64,000 nucleotides of DNA. Origin: Nocardioides sp. Root140 (GTDB lineage Bacteria; Actinomycetota; Actinomycetes; Propionibacteriales; Nocardioidaceae). Below, piece after piece: positions 24,361-32,974 of this stretch. The notes under the pieces are model-generated. The model saw only the letters and a list, made by a program, of their open reading frames with translations, made no database searches and was not told the DNA's origin. The translations under genes were made by a program, and so were the position numbers. The DNA is taken from positions 787,722 to 851,721 of the forward strand of contig NZ_LMFI01000010.1 in assembly GCF_001426745.1 (NCBI RefSeq), read 5' to 3'. Within the stretch, counting starts at the first letter, position 1. Each line of letters opens with the position of its first letter.

Positions 24361-24663
24361 ATGCACCTGACTCCTTCGGACATCGACAAGCTGTTGCTCA
24401 GCGTGGCCGGCATGGTGGCCCGCGACCGACGCGAACGTGGTGTCCTCCTGAACCATCCCGAGGCCACCGCCCTGCTGGCGTGCTGGGTGATGGAGCGTGC
24501 CCGCGAGGGCGCCCGGGTGGCCGACCTGATGAGCGACGGGCGTCACGTGCTGACTCGCGACGAGGTCATGGAGGGCGTTCCCGAGATGATCCGCGACGTG
24601 CAGGTCGAGGCGACCTTCCCCGACGGGCGCAAGCTCGTCACGATCACGGAGCCGATCCAGTGA
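24361..24663 (+). CDS. ureA: Urease gamma subunit
   Basis: A 100-residue subunit with the family sequence [41 protein letters not shown] and [22 protein letters not shown]. It is part of the nickel urease that hydrolyses urea to ammonia and carbamate in the cytoplasm. GAGGAGG stands 7 bases before the ATG. It is the first gene of ureA-B-C-F-G-D; the stop overlaps the ureB GTG. Confidence 0.96.
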   Translation: MHLTPSDIDKLLLSVAGMVARDRRERGVLLNHPEATALLACWVMERAREGARVADLMSDGRHVLTRDEVMEGVPEMIRDVQVEATFPDGRKLVTITEPIQ

Positions 24664-25127
24664 TCCCCGGAGAGGTCCGCGTCTCGGCGGAGCCGCTCGA
24701 GCTCAGCAGCGGCCGCGAGCAACGCACCCTGGTGATCGTCAACGACGGCGATCGCCCGATCCAGGTGGGCTCCCACATCCACCTGCCCGACACCAACCCG
24801 GCGCTCAGCTTCGACCGCGACCAGGCCCAGGGCTTCCGCCTCGATGTCCCCGCCGGTACGTCGATCCGCTTCGAGCCCGGCGTGAGCCGCACGGTCGACC
24901 TGATCGCACTCGGCGGCACCGCCACCGTGCCCGGTCTGCAGATCCGCGAGCTCGACGGCGAGCGGCCGACCCACGCCCGAGAGCCCAAGCAGGTCGTGCC
25001 CTTCGGCACGCCCGGCACCCCCGTGGACAGTCCGAGCCGCGCCGGCGGAGTCGGCGTACGCCTCAGCGACGAACCGCCCCACCCGGAGCCCGGTGCAGCG
25101 AACGATCAGGACGAGGAGACATCGTGA
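24660..25127 (+). CDS. ureB: Urease beta subunit with C-terminal extension
   Basis: A 155-residue subunit. The first 100 or so residues are standard UreB ([19 protein letters not shown], the signature [38 protein letters not shown]). About 50 residues then follow with no family counterpart, rich in Pro, Gly and Glu and probably disordered (ending [16 protein letters not shown]). Bacterial UreB is normally 100 to 125 residues, so the tail is an oddity. GTG 24660 overlaps the ureA stop, and the ureB stop overlaps the ureC GTG. Confidence 0.95.
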   Translation: MIPGEVRVSAEPLELSSGREQRTLVIVNDGDRPIQVGSHIHLPDTNPALSFDRDQAQGFRLDVPAGTSIRFEPGVSRTVDLIALGGTATVPGLQIRELDGERPTHAREPKQVVPFGTPGTPVDSPSRAGGVGVRLSDEPPHPEPGAANDQDEETS

Positions 25128-26833
25128 GCCGGATCGATCGCCGCGAATACGTCCAGCTCTACGGCCCGACCGTGGGCGACCAGATCCGGTTGGGCGACAC
25201 CGACCTGTGGATCCAGGTCGAGCAGGACCTCACCTTCGGTGGTGACGAGTCGGTCTTCGGCGGCGGCAAGAGCATCCGCGAGTCGATGGGCCAGGGCCTG
25301 ACCACCCGCGACGAGGGCGCCCTCGACCTGGTGATCACCAACGTGGTGGTGCTCGACCACGGCGGCATCATCCGTGGGGACGTCGGCATCCGCGACGGAC
25401 GCATCGTCGCGGTCGGCAAGTCCGGCAACCCCGACATCATGGACGGCGTCCACCCGAGCCTGCACATCGGTCCGAGCACCGACGTGATCGCCGGCGAGGG
25501 CAAGATCCTCACCGCCGGGGCGATCGACACCCACGTGCACTACCTCAACGAGACCGAGATGCTCGAGGCGCTGGCCACCGGCACCACCACGGTCGTCGGC
25601 GGCGGCACCGGGCCGACCGAGGGGTCGAAGGCGACCACCGTCACGCCGGGCGCCTGGTCGCTGGCGATGATGCATCGCGCGTTCGACCACATCCCGCTCA
25701 ACGTGCTGCTCTTCGGCAAGGGCAACACGGTCAGCGCCGCCGCCCTCGAGCAGGAGGCGCTCAGCGGTGCCGGCGGCTACAAGGTGCACGAGGACTGGGG
25801 CGCCACGCCCGCGGCGATCGACGCCTCCCTGCGGGCCGCCGACGCGTTCGGCCTCCAGGTCGCCCTGCACGCCGACAGCCTCAACGAGACCGGCTACGTG
25901 CAGCACACCCTCGACGCCATCGCCGGACGGGGCATCCACCTCTTCCACTCCGAGGGCGCCGGCGGCGGGCACGCCCCCGACATCATCGTGATGGCCAGCG
26001 AGCCCAACGTGCTGCCCGCCTCGACCAACCCGACCCTGCCGCACACCGTCAACACCGAGGCCGAGCACCTCGACATGCTGATGGTCGCGCACCACCTCAA
26101 CCCGCGCGTGCCCGAGGACCTGGCGTTCGCCGAGTCGCGGATCCGGGGTACGACGATGGCCGCCGAGGACATCCTCCAGGACATGGGGGCCATCTCGATC
26201 ACGTCGTCCGACGCCCAGGCGATGGGCCGCATCGGCGAGCTGATCTCGCGCACCTGGCAGGTCGCCCACGTCATGAAGGCGCAACGCGGGTCGCTCGGCA
26301 CCTCGATGCCGGCCGACAACGAGAGGGCCCGTCGCTACGTGGCGAAGTACACCATCTGCCCCGCGGTGGCACACGGCGTCGACCACGAGATCGGCTCGGT
26401 CGAGGCCGGCAAGATGGCCGACCTGGTGCTGTGGGACCCGGTCTTCTTCGGCATCCGGCCCTCCGCGGTGATCAAGGGCGGCGCGATCGTGTGGGCGCCC
26501 ATGGGCGACGTCAACGCGGCGATCCCGACACCACAGCCGGTATTCATGCGCCCCGCCATGGCCGCCTCGCCCGGTTCGGCACCGCACCTGTCCACGTCGT
26601 TCGTCTCACCCCTCGCGGTCGACAACGGGCTCCGCGACCGGCTGGGCCTGCGACGCCAGCTGACCGGCGTACGCCCGACCCGGCATCTCACCAAGGCCGA
26701 CATGCCCAACAACACCGCGCTGCCCGCACTCGACGTCGACCCCGAGACGTTCGCGATCACCATCGACGGCGAGCTGGTCCGCCCGCAGCCCGTCGACGAG
26801 GTGCCCCTCGCCCAGCGCTACTCGTTGTTCTGA
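25124..26833 (+). CDS. ureC: Urease alpha (catalytic) subunit, flap cysteine replaced by alanine
   Basis: A 569-residue catalytic subunit. Metal and catalytic residues are present: DTHVH (His137, His139), [10 protein letters not shown] (Lys220 to be carbamylated, His222), ALHADSLNE (His249), [11 protein letters not shown] (His275), HHL (His323), FAESRIR (Arg339) and SSDAQAMGR (Asp363). The mobile-flap segment reads LMVAHHLNP where nearly all ureases have VCHHL, so position 322 is Ala not Cys. [13 protein letters not shown] and the TTVTPG segment also depart from the common form, marking a divergent lineage. In Klebsiella urease the equivalent Cys is known to be helpful but not essential, so this enzyme is probably active. 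GTG 25124 overlaps the ureB stop. Confidence 0.95.
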   Translation: MSRIDRREYVQLYGPTVGDQIRLGDTDLWIQVEQDLTFGGDESVFGGGKSIRESMGQGLTTRDEGALDLVITNVVVLDHGGIIRGDVGIRDGRIVAVGKSGNPDIMDGVHPSLHIGPSTDVIAGEGKILTAGAIDTHVHYLNETEMLEALATGTTTVVGGGTGPTEGSKATTVTPGAWSLAMMHRAFDHIPLNVLLFGKGNTVSAAALEQEALSGAGGYKVHEDWGATPAAIDASLRAADAFGLQVALHADSLNETGYVQHTLDAIAGRGIHLFHSEGAGGGHAPDIIVMASEPNVLPASTNPTLPHTVNTEAEHLDMLMVAHHLNPRVPEDLAFAESRIRGTTMAAEDILQDMGAISITSSDAQAMGRIGELISRTWQVAHVMKAQRGSLGTSMPADNERARRYVAKYTICPAVAHGVDHEIGSVEAGKMADLVLWDPVFFGIRPSAVIKGGAIVWAPMGDVNAAIPTPQPVFMRPAMAASPGSAPHLSTSFVSPLAVDNGLRDRLGLRRQLTGVRPTRHLTKADMPNNTALPALDVDPETFAITIDGELVRPQPVDEVPLAQRYSLF

Positions 26834-27511
26834 GTGGTGCCCGTGTCTGCTGAGCTCGGCGCGCTGCTCCTCACCGACGGCAGGCTGCCGACCGGCGGCC
26901 ATGCGCACTCCGCCGGACTGGAGCCGGCACTCGCGGCGGGGCTGCGCGCCGACCAGGTGCCTGCCTACATCGACGCCCGGCTGCGCACGGTCGGCCTGGT
27001 CGAGGCCGCCGCGGCGGTGGTGGCCCTGCGCATCGCCGTCGACGCACCCGCCCGTCTCGGCGACGTGCAGGCCGAGCTGATGGCGCGGACGCCGAGTGCC
27101 CCGCTGCGCCACGCGTCGGAGCTGCTCGGCCGCGGCCTGGCCCGGTTGGCGCTGCGGCTCTGGCCCGACCACGCAGCGGTCGCGGCCCTGCACGGGCTCG
27201 GCCAACCCCCACTGCGCCCGGTCGCCCTCGGGGTGGTCGGCGCCGCGCTCGGCATGAGCGCCGCCGCGATCGCCCGGGCCAGCCTGTACGACGACGCGCA
27301 GACCGTGGCCGCTGCCTCACTCAAGCTGTTGCCCGTCGACCCCGCCGACGCGACCGGCTGGTTGCTGGCCTCCGCGTCCACCATCGAGGCAGTCGTCTCA
27401 CGGGCCCTGGCCACCACCGGCCCCGACGACCTTCCTGCCCTGACCGCACCCATGGTCGAGCTGTGGTCGCTCGACCACCACCACTCCACGAGGAGGATCT
27501 TTGTTTCCTGA
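26834..27511 (+). CDS. ureF: Urease accessory protein UreF
   Basis: A 225-residue all-helical protein of the UreF family ([27 protein letters not shown], then [39 protein letters not shown]). UreF bridges UreD and UreG in the complex that loads nickel into urease. It begins with GTG immediately after the ureC stop. Its C-terminus overlaps ureG by 11 bases and carries the AGGAGG used by ureG. Confidence 0.93.
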   Translation: MVPVSAELGALLLTDGRLPTGGHAHSAGLEPALAAGLRADQVPAYIDARLRTVGLVEAAAAVVALRIAVDAPARLGDVQAELMARTPSAPLRHASELLGRGLARLALRLWPDHAAVAALHGLGQPPLRPVALGVVGAALGMSAAAIARASLYDDAQTVAAASLKLLPVDPADATGWLLASASTIEAVVSRALATTGPDDLPALTAPMVELWSLDHHHSTRRIFVS

Positions 27512-28229
27512 ATCAGGATTTCCTGAAGCATCAGCACCCGGCCCCGCCCGCCCCCTGCGCCTGGGCGTTGCCGGCCCGGTCGGCACCGGCAAGAGCACGA
27601 TCATCGCGACCCTGTGCCGCGGGTTGTCCGCGCAGCTGGAGATCGCGGTGGTCACCAACGACATCTACACCGACGAGGACGCCCGCCAGCTGCGCGCGGC
27701 CGGCGTACTGCCCGTCGAGCGCATCCGGGCGGTCGAGACCGGGGCCTGCCCGCACACCGCGATCCGCGACGACGTGACCGCCAACCTGCTCGCCGTCGAA
27801 GACCTCGAGCGCGACTTCGCACCGCTCGACCTGGTGATCGTCGAGAGTGGCGGCGACAACCTGACGGCCACCTTCAGCCCGGCCCTGGTCGACGCCCAGA
27901 TCTTCTGCCTCGACGTGGCCGGCGGCGGCGACGTGGCGCGCAAGGGCGGCCCGGGCATCGAACGCGCGGACCTGCTGGTGATCAACAAGACCGACCTGGC
28001 GCCGTACGTCGGGGTCGACGCGGAGCAGATGGTCACCGATGCCGGCGCCGTTCGCGACGGCCTGCCGGTGCTGCCGGTGAGCCAGCACGACCAGGCGTCG
28101 GTCGACGCCCTGTGTGCCTGGGTCAGCGCGCTGGCCGTCGCCCACCAGCAGGGCCAGCACGTGCCACAGGACCCGGGCCCGATGGCTCCGCACTTCCACG
28201 CGCCCGACCACGACCACGCGCACGGGTGA
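27501..28229 (+). CDS. ureG: Urease accessory GTPase UreG with His-rich C-terminal tail
   Basis: A 242-residue SIMIBI GTPase with the P-loop GPVGTGKST (about residues 25-33), a nickel-binding CPH in [13 protein letters not shown], the [13 protein letters not shown] switch region and the NKTD guanine motif. It powers nickel delivery to urease. Start TTG 27501 is taken because AGGAGG lies 4 bases upstream. Unusual is the tail [12 protein letters not shown], with 5 His in 12 residues; no ureE, which normally holds a His-rich nickel tail, is in the cluster, so this tail may store or bind nickel. Its stop overlaps the ureD GTG. Confidence 0.95.
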   Translation: MFPESGFPEASAPGPARPLRLGVAGPVGTGKSTIIATLCRGLSAQLEIAVVTNDIYTDEDARQLRAAGVLPVERIRAVETGACPHTAIRDDVTANLLAVEDLERDFAPLDLVIVESGGDNLTATFSPALVDAQIFCLDVAGGGDVARKGGPGIERADLLVINKTDLAPYVGVDAEQMVTDAGAVRDGLPVLPVSQHDQASVDALCAWVSALAVAHQQGQHVPQDPGPMAPHFHAPDHDHAHG

Positions 28230-28975
28230 CCACTGACGCACCGCTCCGGATCCTGGTGGAGCGCACTCCCACCCACCACCGGATCACCCGGCTCGACGCC
28301 AGCAGGTTCGTCCGCCCGCGTGCCGTGCACACCGAGCCGGACCGGGTGCGGGTGGCCCTGGTGGCCGCCTGCGCCAGCCTGCTCTCCGGCGATGACGTGC
28401 GCCTGGAGATCGAGGTGGGCCCGGGCGCGCACCTCGAGCTGGTCGAGCCTTCGGCCACCGTCGCCTACAACGCCCGCGGCGGCTCGTGCACGTGGTCGGC
28501 GGCGATCCGGGTGGCCGAGGGCGGCAGCCTGGTCTGGGGCGGCGCCCCGTTCGTGGTGTCGCACGGCGCCGACGTCGAGCGCCGCACCACGATCGAGCTG
28601 GACGCCGGCGCCGCGTTGCTGCACCGCGAGACACTCGTGCTCGGCCGGAGCGCGGAGGACGGCGGCAAGGTGCGCTCGACGCTGCGGGCGACGTACGACC
28701 GTCGGCCGTTGCTGGTCGAGGACGTCGACCTGCGCGACCTGGCCCTGCGGTCGGCGCCCGGAGTGCTGGGCGGACACCGCGTCGTCGCGACGACCACACT
28801 GCTCGGGCTGAGGCCCGGTCCGGAGCCGGCGCTGCACGAGACCCTGCTCGCCGGGCCCGGAGCCCTGGCCCGCTCGGTGGCCGACGAGGCGCACCTGACC
28901 GAGCAGGCGCTGGAGCCGACCTGGCAGCGGTGGCGGGCCGTCATGGACGAACACCGCACACCGCTGCCGGCCTGA
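28226..28975 (+). CDS. ureD: Urease accessory protein UreD
   Basis: A 249-residue protein of the UreD/UreH family, divergent as is common in actinobacteria: [71 protein letters not shown]. UreD binds apo-urease and receives the UreF-UreG complex. GTG 28226 overlaps the ureG stop. It converges with cysA, with 12 bases between stops. Confidence 0.9.
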   Translation: MTTDAPLRILVERTPTHHRITRLDASRFVRPRAVHTEPDRVRVALVAACASLLSGDDVRLEIEVGPGAHLELVEPSATVAYNARGGSCTWSAAIRVAEGGSLVWGGAPFVVSHGADVERRTTIELDAGAALLHRETLVLGRSAEDGGKVRSTLRATYDRRPLLVEDVDLRDLALRSAPGVLGGHRVVATTTLLGLRPGPEPALHETLLAGPGALARSVADEAHLTEQALEPTWQRWRAVMDEHRTPLPA

Positions 28976-28987
28976 GCCCGGTTGACC

Positions 28988-29971
28988 TCAGATCGCCGGG
29001 ACTGCCCGCAGCGACGGCACGGTCAGGGCACCCTGCGCCGCACGCACCCACACCGTCTGGCCGGCCTGCAGCCCGAGGTGACGCGCGTGCGAGCGGGTCA
29101 GGACGACGGTGACCTCCTCGCCGTTGTCGGTGAGGACCTGGACACGCGCCTCGAAGCCGATCCGGAGCGAGCGCGACACCACGGCCTGGACCGCGTCGTC
29201 GTGCTGCGGCATGACGGTGATCTCGATGTCGTGCGGCCGGATCAGCTGGCCCTCGAGCGTGGTGACCTCGCCGAGGAAGCTCATCACGAAGTCGTTGGCC
29301 GGCTCGTCGTACAGCTGGTCGGGCGTGCCGATCTGCTCGACCCGCCCCTCGTTGATCACCACGATCTCGTCGGCGACCTCGAGGGCCTCCTCCTGGTCGT
29401 GGGTCACGAACACCGTGGTCACGTGCACCTCGTCGTGCAGCCGTCGCAGCCAGTCGCGCAGCTCCTTGCGCACCTTCGCGTCGAGCGCGCCGAACGGCTC
29501 GTCCAGCAGAAGCACCGAGGGCTCGACGGCCAGTGCCCGGGCCAGGGCGAGCCGCTGGCGCTGGCCACCGGAGAGCTGCGAGGGAAGCCGGTGTGCGAAC
29601 TGGGAGAGGTGCACCAGCTTGAGGAGCTCGTCGACGCGCTCAGCGACCTCGGCCTTGGGACGCTTGCGGATCTCCAGACCGAAGGCGACGTTCTTCGCGA
29701 CGGTCATGTGCTTGAAGACCGCGTAGTGCTGGAAGACGAAGCCGACGTTGCGCTTCTGCGCGGGCAGCCTCGTGGCGTCGACGCCCTCGATGCTGACCGT
29801 GCCCGAGTCGGCGGTGTCGAGCCCGGCAATGATCCGCAGCAGGGTCGACTTGCCGCCACCCGACGGTCCGAGCAGCGCCGTCAACTGACCGGTCGGGAGC
29901 GAGACGTTGATGTTCTCCAGGGCGACGAAGTCGCCGTACTGCTTGTTGATTCCCTTGACTTCGATGCTCAT
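28988..29971 (-). CDS. cysA: Sulfate ABC transporter ATP-binding protein
   Basis: A 327-residue ATPase with Walker [10 protein letters not shown], signature [15 protein letters not shown], Walker B VLLLDEP and H-loop VFVTHD, followed by a C-terminal domain of about 100 residues where CysA keeps its regulatory TOBE-like fold. It powers import of sulfate or thiosulfate through CysT and CysW. ATG 29971 overlaps the cysW stop by 4 bases and has GGAGG upstream; the longer frame to 30208 is spurious. Confidence 0.94.
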   Translation of the reverse strand: MSIEVKGINKQYGDFVALENINVSLPTGQLTALLGPSGGGKSTLLRIIAGLDTADSGTVSIEGVDATRLPAQKRNVGFVFQHYAVFKHMTVAKNVAFGLEIRKRPKAEVAERVDELLKLVHLSQFAHRLPSQLSGGQRQRLALARALAVEPSVLLLDEPFGALDAKVRKELRDWLRRLHDEVHVTTVFVTHDQEEALEVADEIVVINEGRVEQIGTPDQLYDEPANDFVMSFLGEVTTLEGQLIRPHDIEITVMPQHDDAVQAVVSRSLRIGFEARVQVLTDNGEEVTVVLTRSHARHLGLQAGQTVWVRAAQGALTVPSLRAVPAI

Positions 29972-30819
29972 GTTCGGTCCTCCGGACGGCGAATGAAGGT
30001 CACCACGACCAGTGCGAGGACGGCGGCGAGCACCAGCACGAAGGCTGCTGCGTAGGCCGTCGACTCGTCGTAGTTGTTGTAACGGTTCTGGATGAGGAGG
30101 GTGGCGGTCTCGCCGCGGAACTCGGCGCCTGGACTGACGATCTTGACCGCGCCGAACTCGCCGAGCGACCGGGCCAGGCTGAGCACCACTCCGTAGGCGA
30201 GGGCCCACTTGATGCTGGGCAACGTGATCCGGCGGAAGCTCTGCCAGGCGTGGGCCCCGAGGCTGCTGGCTGCCATCTCGGCATCGGTGCCGATCTCCTC
30301 CAGCACCGGGATGATCTCCCGGATCACCAGGGGCAGGCTGACGAACGCGGTCGCCATCACCATGCCCGGAGTCGAGCCGATGATGAAGATGCCGACCGAC
30401 TCAAGCGACTCGCCGAACCATCCCGACCCGCTCGAGTAGGCGAGCACGAGCGCGAGGCCCACGACCACCGGTGAGACGGACATCGGCAGGTCGACGAGCA
30501 CCGAGAGGATGCGTCGGCCGGGGAACTCGTAGCGCACCAGGAGCAACGAGATGCCCAGGCCGAACACGGTGTTGATCAGCACGGCCCAGAACGCGCAGGT
30601 CACCGTCAGCCCGAAGGCGTAGGTCACGCTGGGGTCCTGCAGTCGTTCGAGGAACGCGCCGAAACCACCGGCGGCGTTCGCCTCGACCGGCGCGAACGTG
30701 CGTTGCACGACCTCGCTCAGCGGCCACACCACCAGCACGAACAGGTAGCCGATCACGAAGAACCGCAACAGGTAGGTCACGACGCTCTTGTGCTGGCGAA
30801 TCTCCTTGACCTCAGGCAC
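29968..30819 (-). CDS. cysW: Sulfate ABC transporter permease CysW
   Basis: A 283-residue permease with 6 membrane segments and the EAA loop [24 protein letters not shown]. The CysW-type ending includes a [20 protein letters not shown] segment. It is the third gene of cysP-T-W-A; it overlaps cysT by 8 bases and cysA by 4. Confidence 0.93.
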   Translation of the reverse strand: MPEVKEIRQHKSVVTYLLRFFVIGYLFVLVVWPLSEVVQRTFAPVEANAAGGFGAFLERLQDPSVTYAFGLTVTCAFWAVLINTVFGLGISLLLVRYEFPGRRILSVLVDLPMSVSPVVVGLALVLAYSSGSGWFGESLESVGIFIIGSTPGMVMATAFVSLPLVIREIIPVLEEIGTDAEMAASSLGAHAWQSFRRITLPSIKWALAYGVVLSLARSLGEFGAVKIVSPGAEFRGETATLLIQNRYNNYDESTAYAAAFVLVLAAVLALVVVTFIRRPEDRT

Positions 30820-31660
30820 GGCGAGCCACCCGCCTCGAGAGGATGTCGAGCGCCACGATCACCACGACCGCCACCAGGAGGAGCAGTACGGCGACCGCCG
30901 CGGCCCCGGCCTGGTTGTCGCCCTCGAGGAACTTGAGGATCTTCAACGAGGCCACCTCGGTCTGGTAGGGCGTGTTGCCGGAGATCAGCACGAGCGAGCC
31001 GAACTCCGAGATCGCGCGGGCGAAGCCGAGCGAGGATCCGGCGGTGATGGCCGGCACCAGGCTGGGCAGGATCACCCGCCGGAAGGTGGTGAACCGGGAG
31101 GCGCCCAGCGATGCGGCGGCCTCCTCGGCCTCCACCTCGATCTCCAGCAGCACGGGCTGCACGGTGCGTACGACGAACGGAAGGGTCACGAACAACAGCG
31201 CGAGGAAGATTCCGGTGCGCGTGTTGACGATGTTGAACCCGACGGGACTGTCGGGGCCGTAGAGGCTCAGCAGCACGAGACCGGCCACGATCGTCGGTAG
31301 GGCGAACGGGATGTCGATGACGACGTCCAGCAGTCGCTTGCCGACGAAGTCGTCGCGGACCAGCACCCACGCGACGATCGTGCCGATCACCGCATTGACC
31401 ACGGTCACCAGGACCGCCTCGACGACGGTCAGCCGCAGTGCGGCGAAGGTCTGAGGGTCGGTGAGCGTGCCGGCGAAGGCCGACCAGCCCCCTGCCGCGG
31501 CTGCACCCACCACGGCAGAGAGAGGCAGCAGCACCAGGACGCTGAACCAGACCAGGCCGATGCCGAGTCCGATGCCCGATGCCGTGGAGAGCCTGAACAA
31601 ACCCCCGGAGGGCCGGCGCGTGCGCGCCGGCCCCGCGGGTGGAGCGATGACGTTGGTCAC
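30812..31660 (-). CDS. cysT: Sulfate ABC transporter permease CysT
   Basis: A 282-residue permease with 6 membrane segments after a short cytoplasmic N-terminus. The EAA loop is EVEAEEAAASLGASRFTTFRRV and the family region FARAISEFGSLVLISGN is present. It pairs with CysW. GTG 31660 overlaps the cysP stop (GTGA); a longer frame to 31723 would run into cysP and is rejected. Confidence 0.93.
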   Translation of the reverse strand: MTNVIAPPAGPARTRRPSGGLFRLSTASGIGLGIGLVWFSVLVLLPLSAVVGAAAAGGWSAFAGTLTDPQTFAALRLTVVEAVLVTVVNAVIGTIVAWVLVRDDFVGKRLLDVVIDIPFALPTIVAGLVLLSLYGPDSPVGFNIVNTRTGIFLALLFVTLPFVVRTVQPVLLEIEVEAEEAAASLGASRFTTFRRVILPSLVPAITAGSSLGFARAISEFGSLVLISGNTPYQTEVASLKILKFLEGDNQAGAAAVAVLLLLVAVVVIVALDILSRRVARRA

Positions 31661-32685
31661 TTCTTGGTGGCCGCGTCGTACAGCTTGTCGAAGCGGAGCT
31701 TCTTGCCGTCCTTGCCGAACCACTCGTCGCTGACCGCCGGCCAGCCTCCGAGGTCGGCGATGGTGTCGAGCGAGCTGGGCACCGGGAACGGGTTGGCCGG
31801 GTCGTTGGCGCCCTGGACCTCGATGCCGCTGATGTCCACGTCGCCGACCGGACGGAAGCCCTTCTTGACGAACTCCTTCTGGCCCTCGTCGCTGAGCACG
31901 AAGTCGAGCCAGTCGGTGGCGATGCTGTCGGCGTCCTTGAGCACGGCGCCGGGGTTCTCGATCAGGAACGAGTGGTCGGGCACGATGTAGTCGAGCTCCT
32001 CACCGTTCTGCTTGGCGAGGATCGCCTCGTTCTCGTAGGTGATCAGCACGTTGCCGACACCCTTCTTGAAGGCCTCGGTCGCCTCGCGGCCGCTGGCGGC
32101 CCACGTCACGACGTTTCCGAAGACCTGCTTGAGGTAGGCGTCGGCCTCCGCCTCGGTCTTTCCCTGCGACTTGGCGTAGGTGTAGAGGGCCAGGACGTTC
32201 CAGCGGGCCGCACCGGACGAGGCCGGGTCGGCGGTGATGACCTTGACGTCCTTGCGGGTCAGGTCGCTCCAGTCCTTGATGCCGAGCGGGTTGCCCTTCT
32301 CGACCGCGATGACCGCGATGGAGGAGGAGACGATGCCCTTGTTGGGGCCCTTGTTCCAGTCCTCGGCGACCAGGCCGGCGTCGACCAGCCGGGTCACGTC
32401 GCCCTCGAGCGAGAAGTGGACGTAGTCGACGTCCTTGCCGTTGGTGTCGGCCACCTTGCGACTCTGGTCGCCGGAGGCGCCGTACGAACCGGAGAGCCTG
32501 GCGCCGTCACCGGCGTCCGTCTCGGCGAACTTGTCGGCGATGGCGTCGTTGGCCGCCTCCGGAACCGCGAAGCCGACCAGGTTGATCGTCTTGTCGTCAC
32601 CACTGCCGCCTGCACTGCTGCACCCAGACAAGGCCAGCACCCCGACCACTGAAGCGATCGCCAGAGCCTTGAACTTGTTCCTCAT
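31657..32685 (-). CDS. cysP: Sulfate-binding lipoprotein
   Basis: A 342-residue periplasmic-type binding protein anchored as a lipoprotein: signal segment then lipobox LSGC with Cys22. The mature part matches the CysP/Sbp family (TINLVGFAVPEAANDAI, SYGASGDQSRKV, DVDYVHFSLEGDVTRLVDAGLVA, SSSIAVIAVEKGNP, then ADPASSGAARWNVLALY). It captures sulfate or thiosulfate outside the membrane. ATG 32685 is chosen because GGGGAAAGAG lies 5 bases upstream; GTG 32691 is an alternative. It leads the cysPTWA operon and is divergent from korA across a 289-base AT-richer gap that must hold both promoters. Confidence 0.94.
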   Translation of the reverse strand: MRNKFKALAIASVVGVLALSGCSSAGGSGDDKTINLVGFAVPEAANDAIADKFAETDAGDGARLSGSYGASGDQSRKVADTNGKDVDYVHFSLEGDVTRLVDAGLVAEDWNKGPNKGIVSSSIAVIAVEKGNPLGIKDWSDLTRKDVKVITADPASSGAARWNVLALYTYAKSQGKTEAEADAYLKQVFGNVVTWAASGREATEAFKKGVGNVLITYENEAILAKQNGEELDYIVPDHSFLIENPGAVLKDADSIATDWLDFVLSDEGQKEFVKKGFRPVGDVDISGIEVQGANDPANPFPVPSSLDTIADLGGWPAVSDEWFGKDGKKLRFDKLYDAATKK

Positions 32686-32974
32686 TGCCACTCTTTCCCC
32701 GCCCTCACGAGAAGGCGTGTATCTAAGTAATGTCGAGCAGTTTAGGCGAGATACTGTAAGAAGTGGGCATTTAGCCCGAATTGCGGGATGGTGAGGTGAC
32801 TCACGAGCCTCCGGATGACCAGTCAGGGAGACGTGACGCGGGCTCTGCGACAGCGGACTAAGGTGGGGTGCGGCAGGCGTGTCCTCTCACCACGCGCCGG
32901 ATTTCTGGAACGTGTTCCAGTTCTGGCATACGGTGAGTACGGACCCCACAAGACACAGGAAGCAGGTAGGTGAG
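32686..32974. other. Divergent intergenic region between cysP and korA
   Basis: About 290 bases without a gene. The cysP side (32710-32790) is AT-richer than its surroundings (ATCTAAGTAATG, GATACTGTAAGAAG) and probably holds the cysP promoter. On the korA side TAAGGT at about 32859 could be a -10, giving a leader of roughly 100 bases. That leader contains a 16-bp palindrome at 32905-32920. No known riboswitch was recognised. Confidence 0.5.
32905..32920. promoter_or_regulatory. Palindrome in the korA leader
   Basis: CTGGAAC and GTTCCAG are perfect 7-bp arms around GT. The site may be an operator or a small hairpin in the korA 5' leader; the GGAAC-N2-GTTCC core does not match an operator I can name. 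Confidence 0.4.

Noticed and set aside
32692..32974. A SAM or other sulfur-related riboswitch ahead of cysP
   Set aside because: No conserved riboswitch core or fitting stem set was seen; the region only shows AT-rich promoter-like sequence and one palindrome on the korA side.
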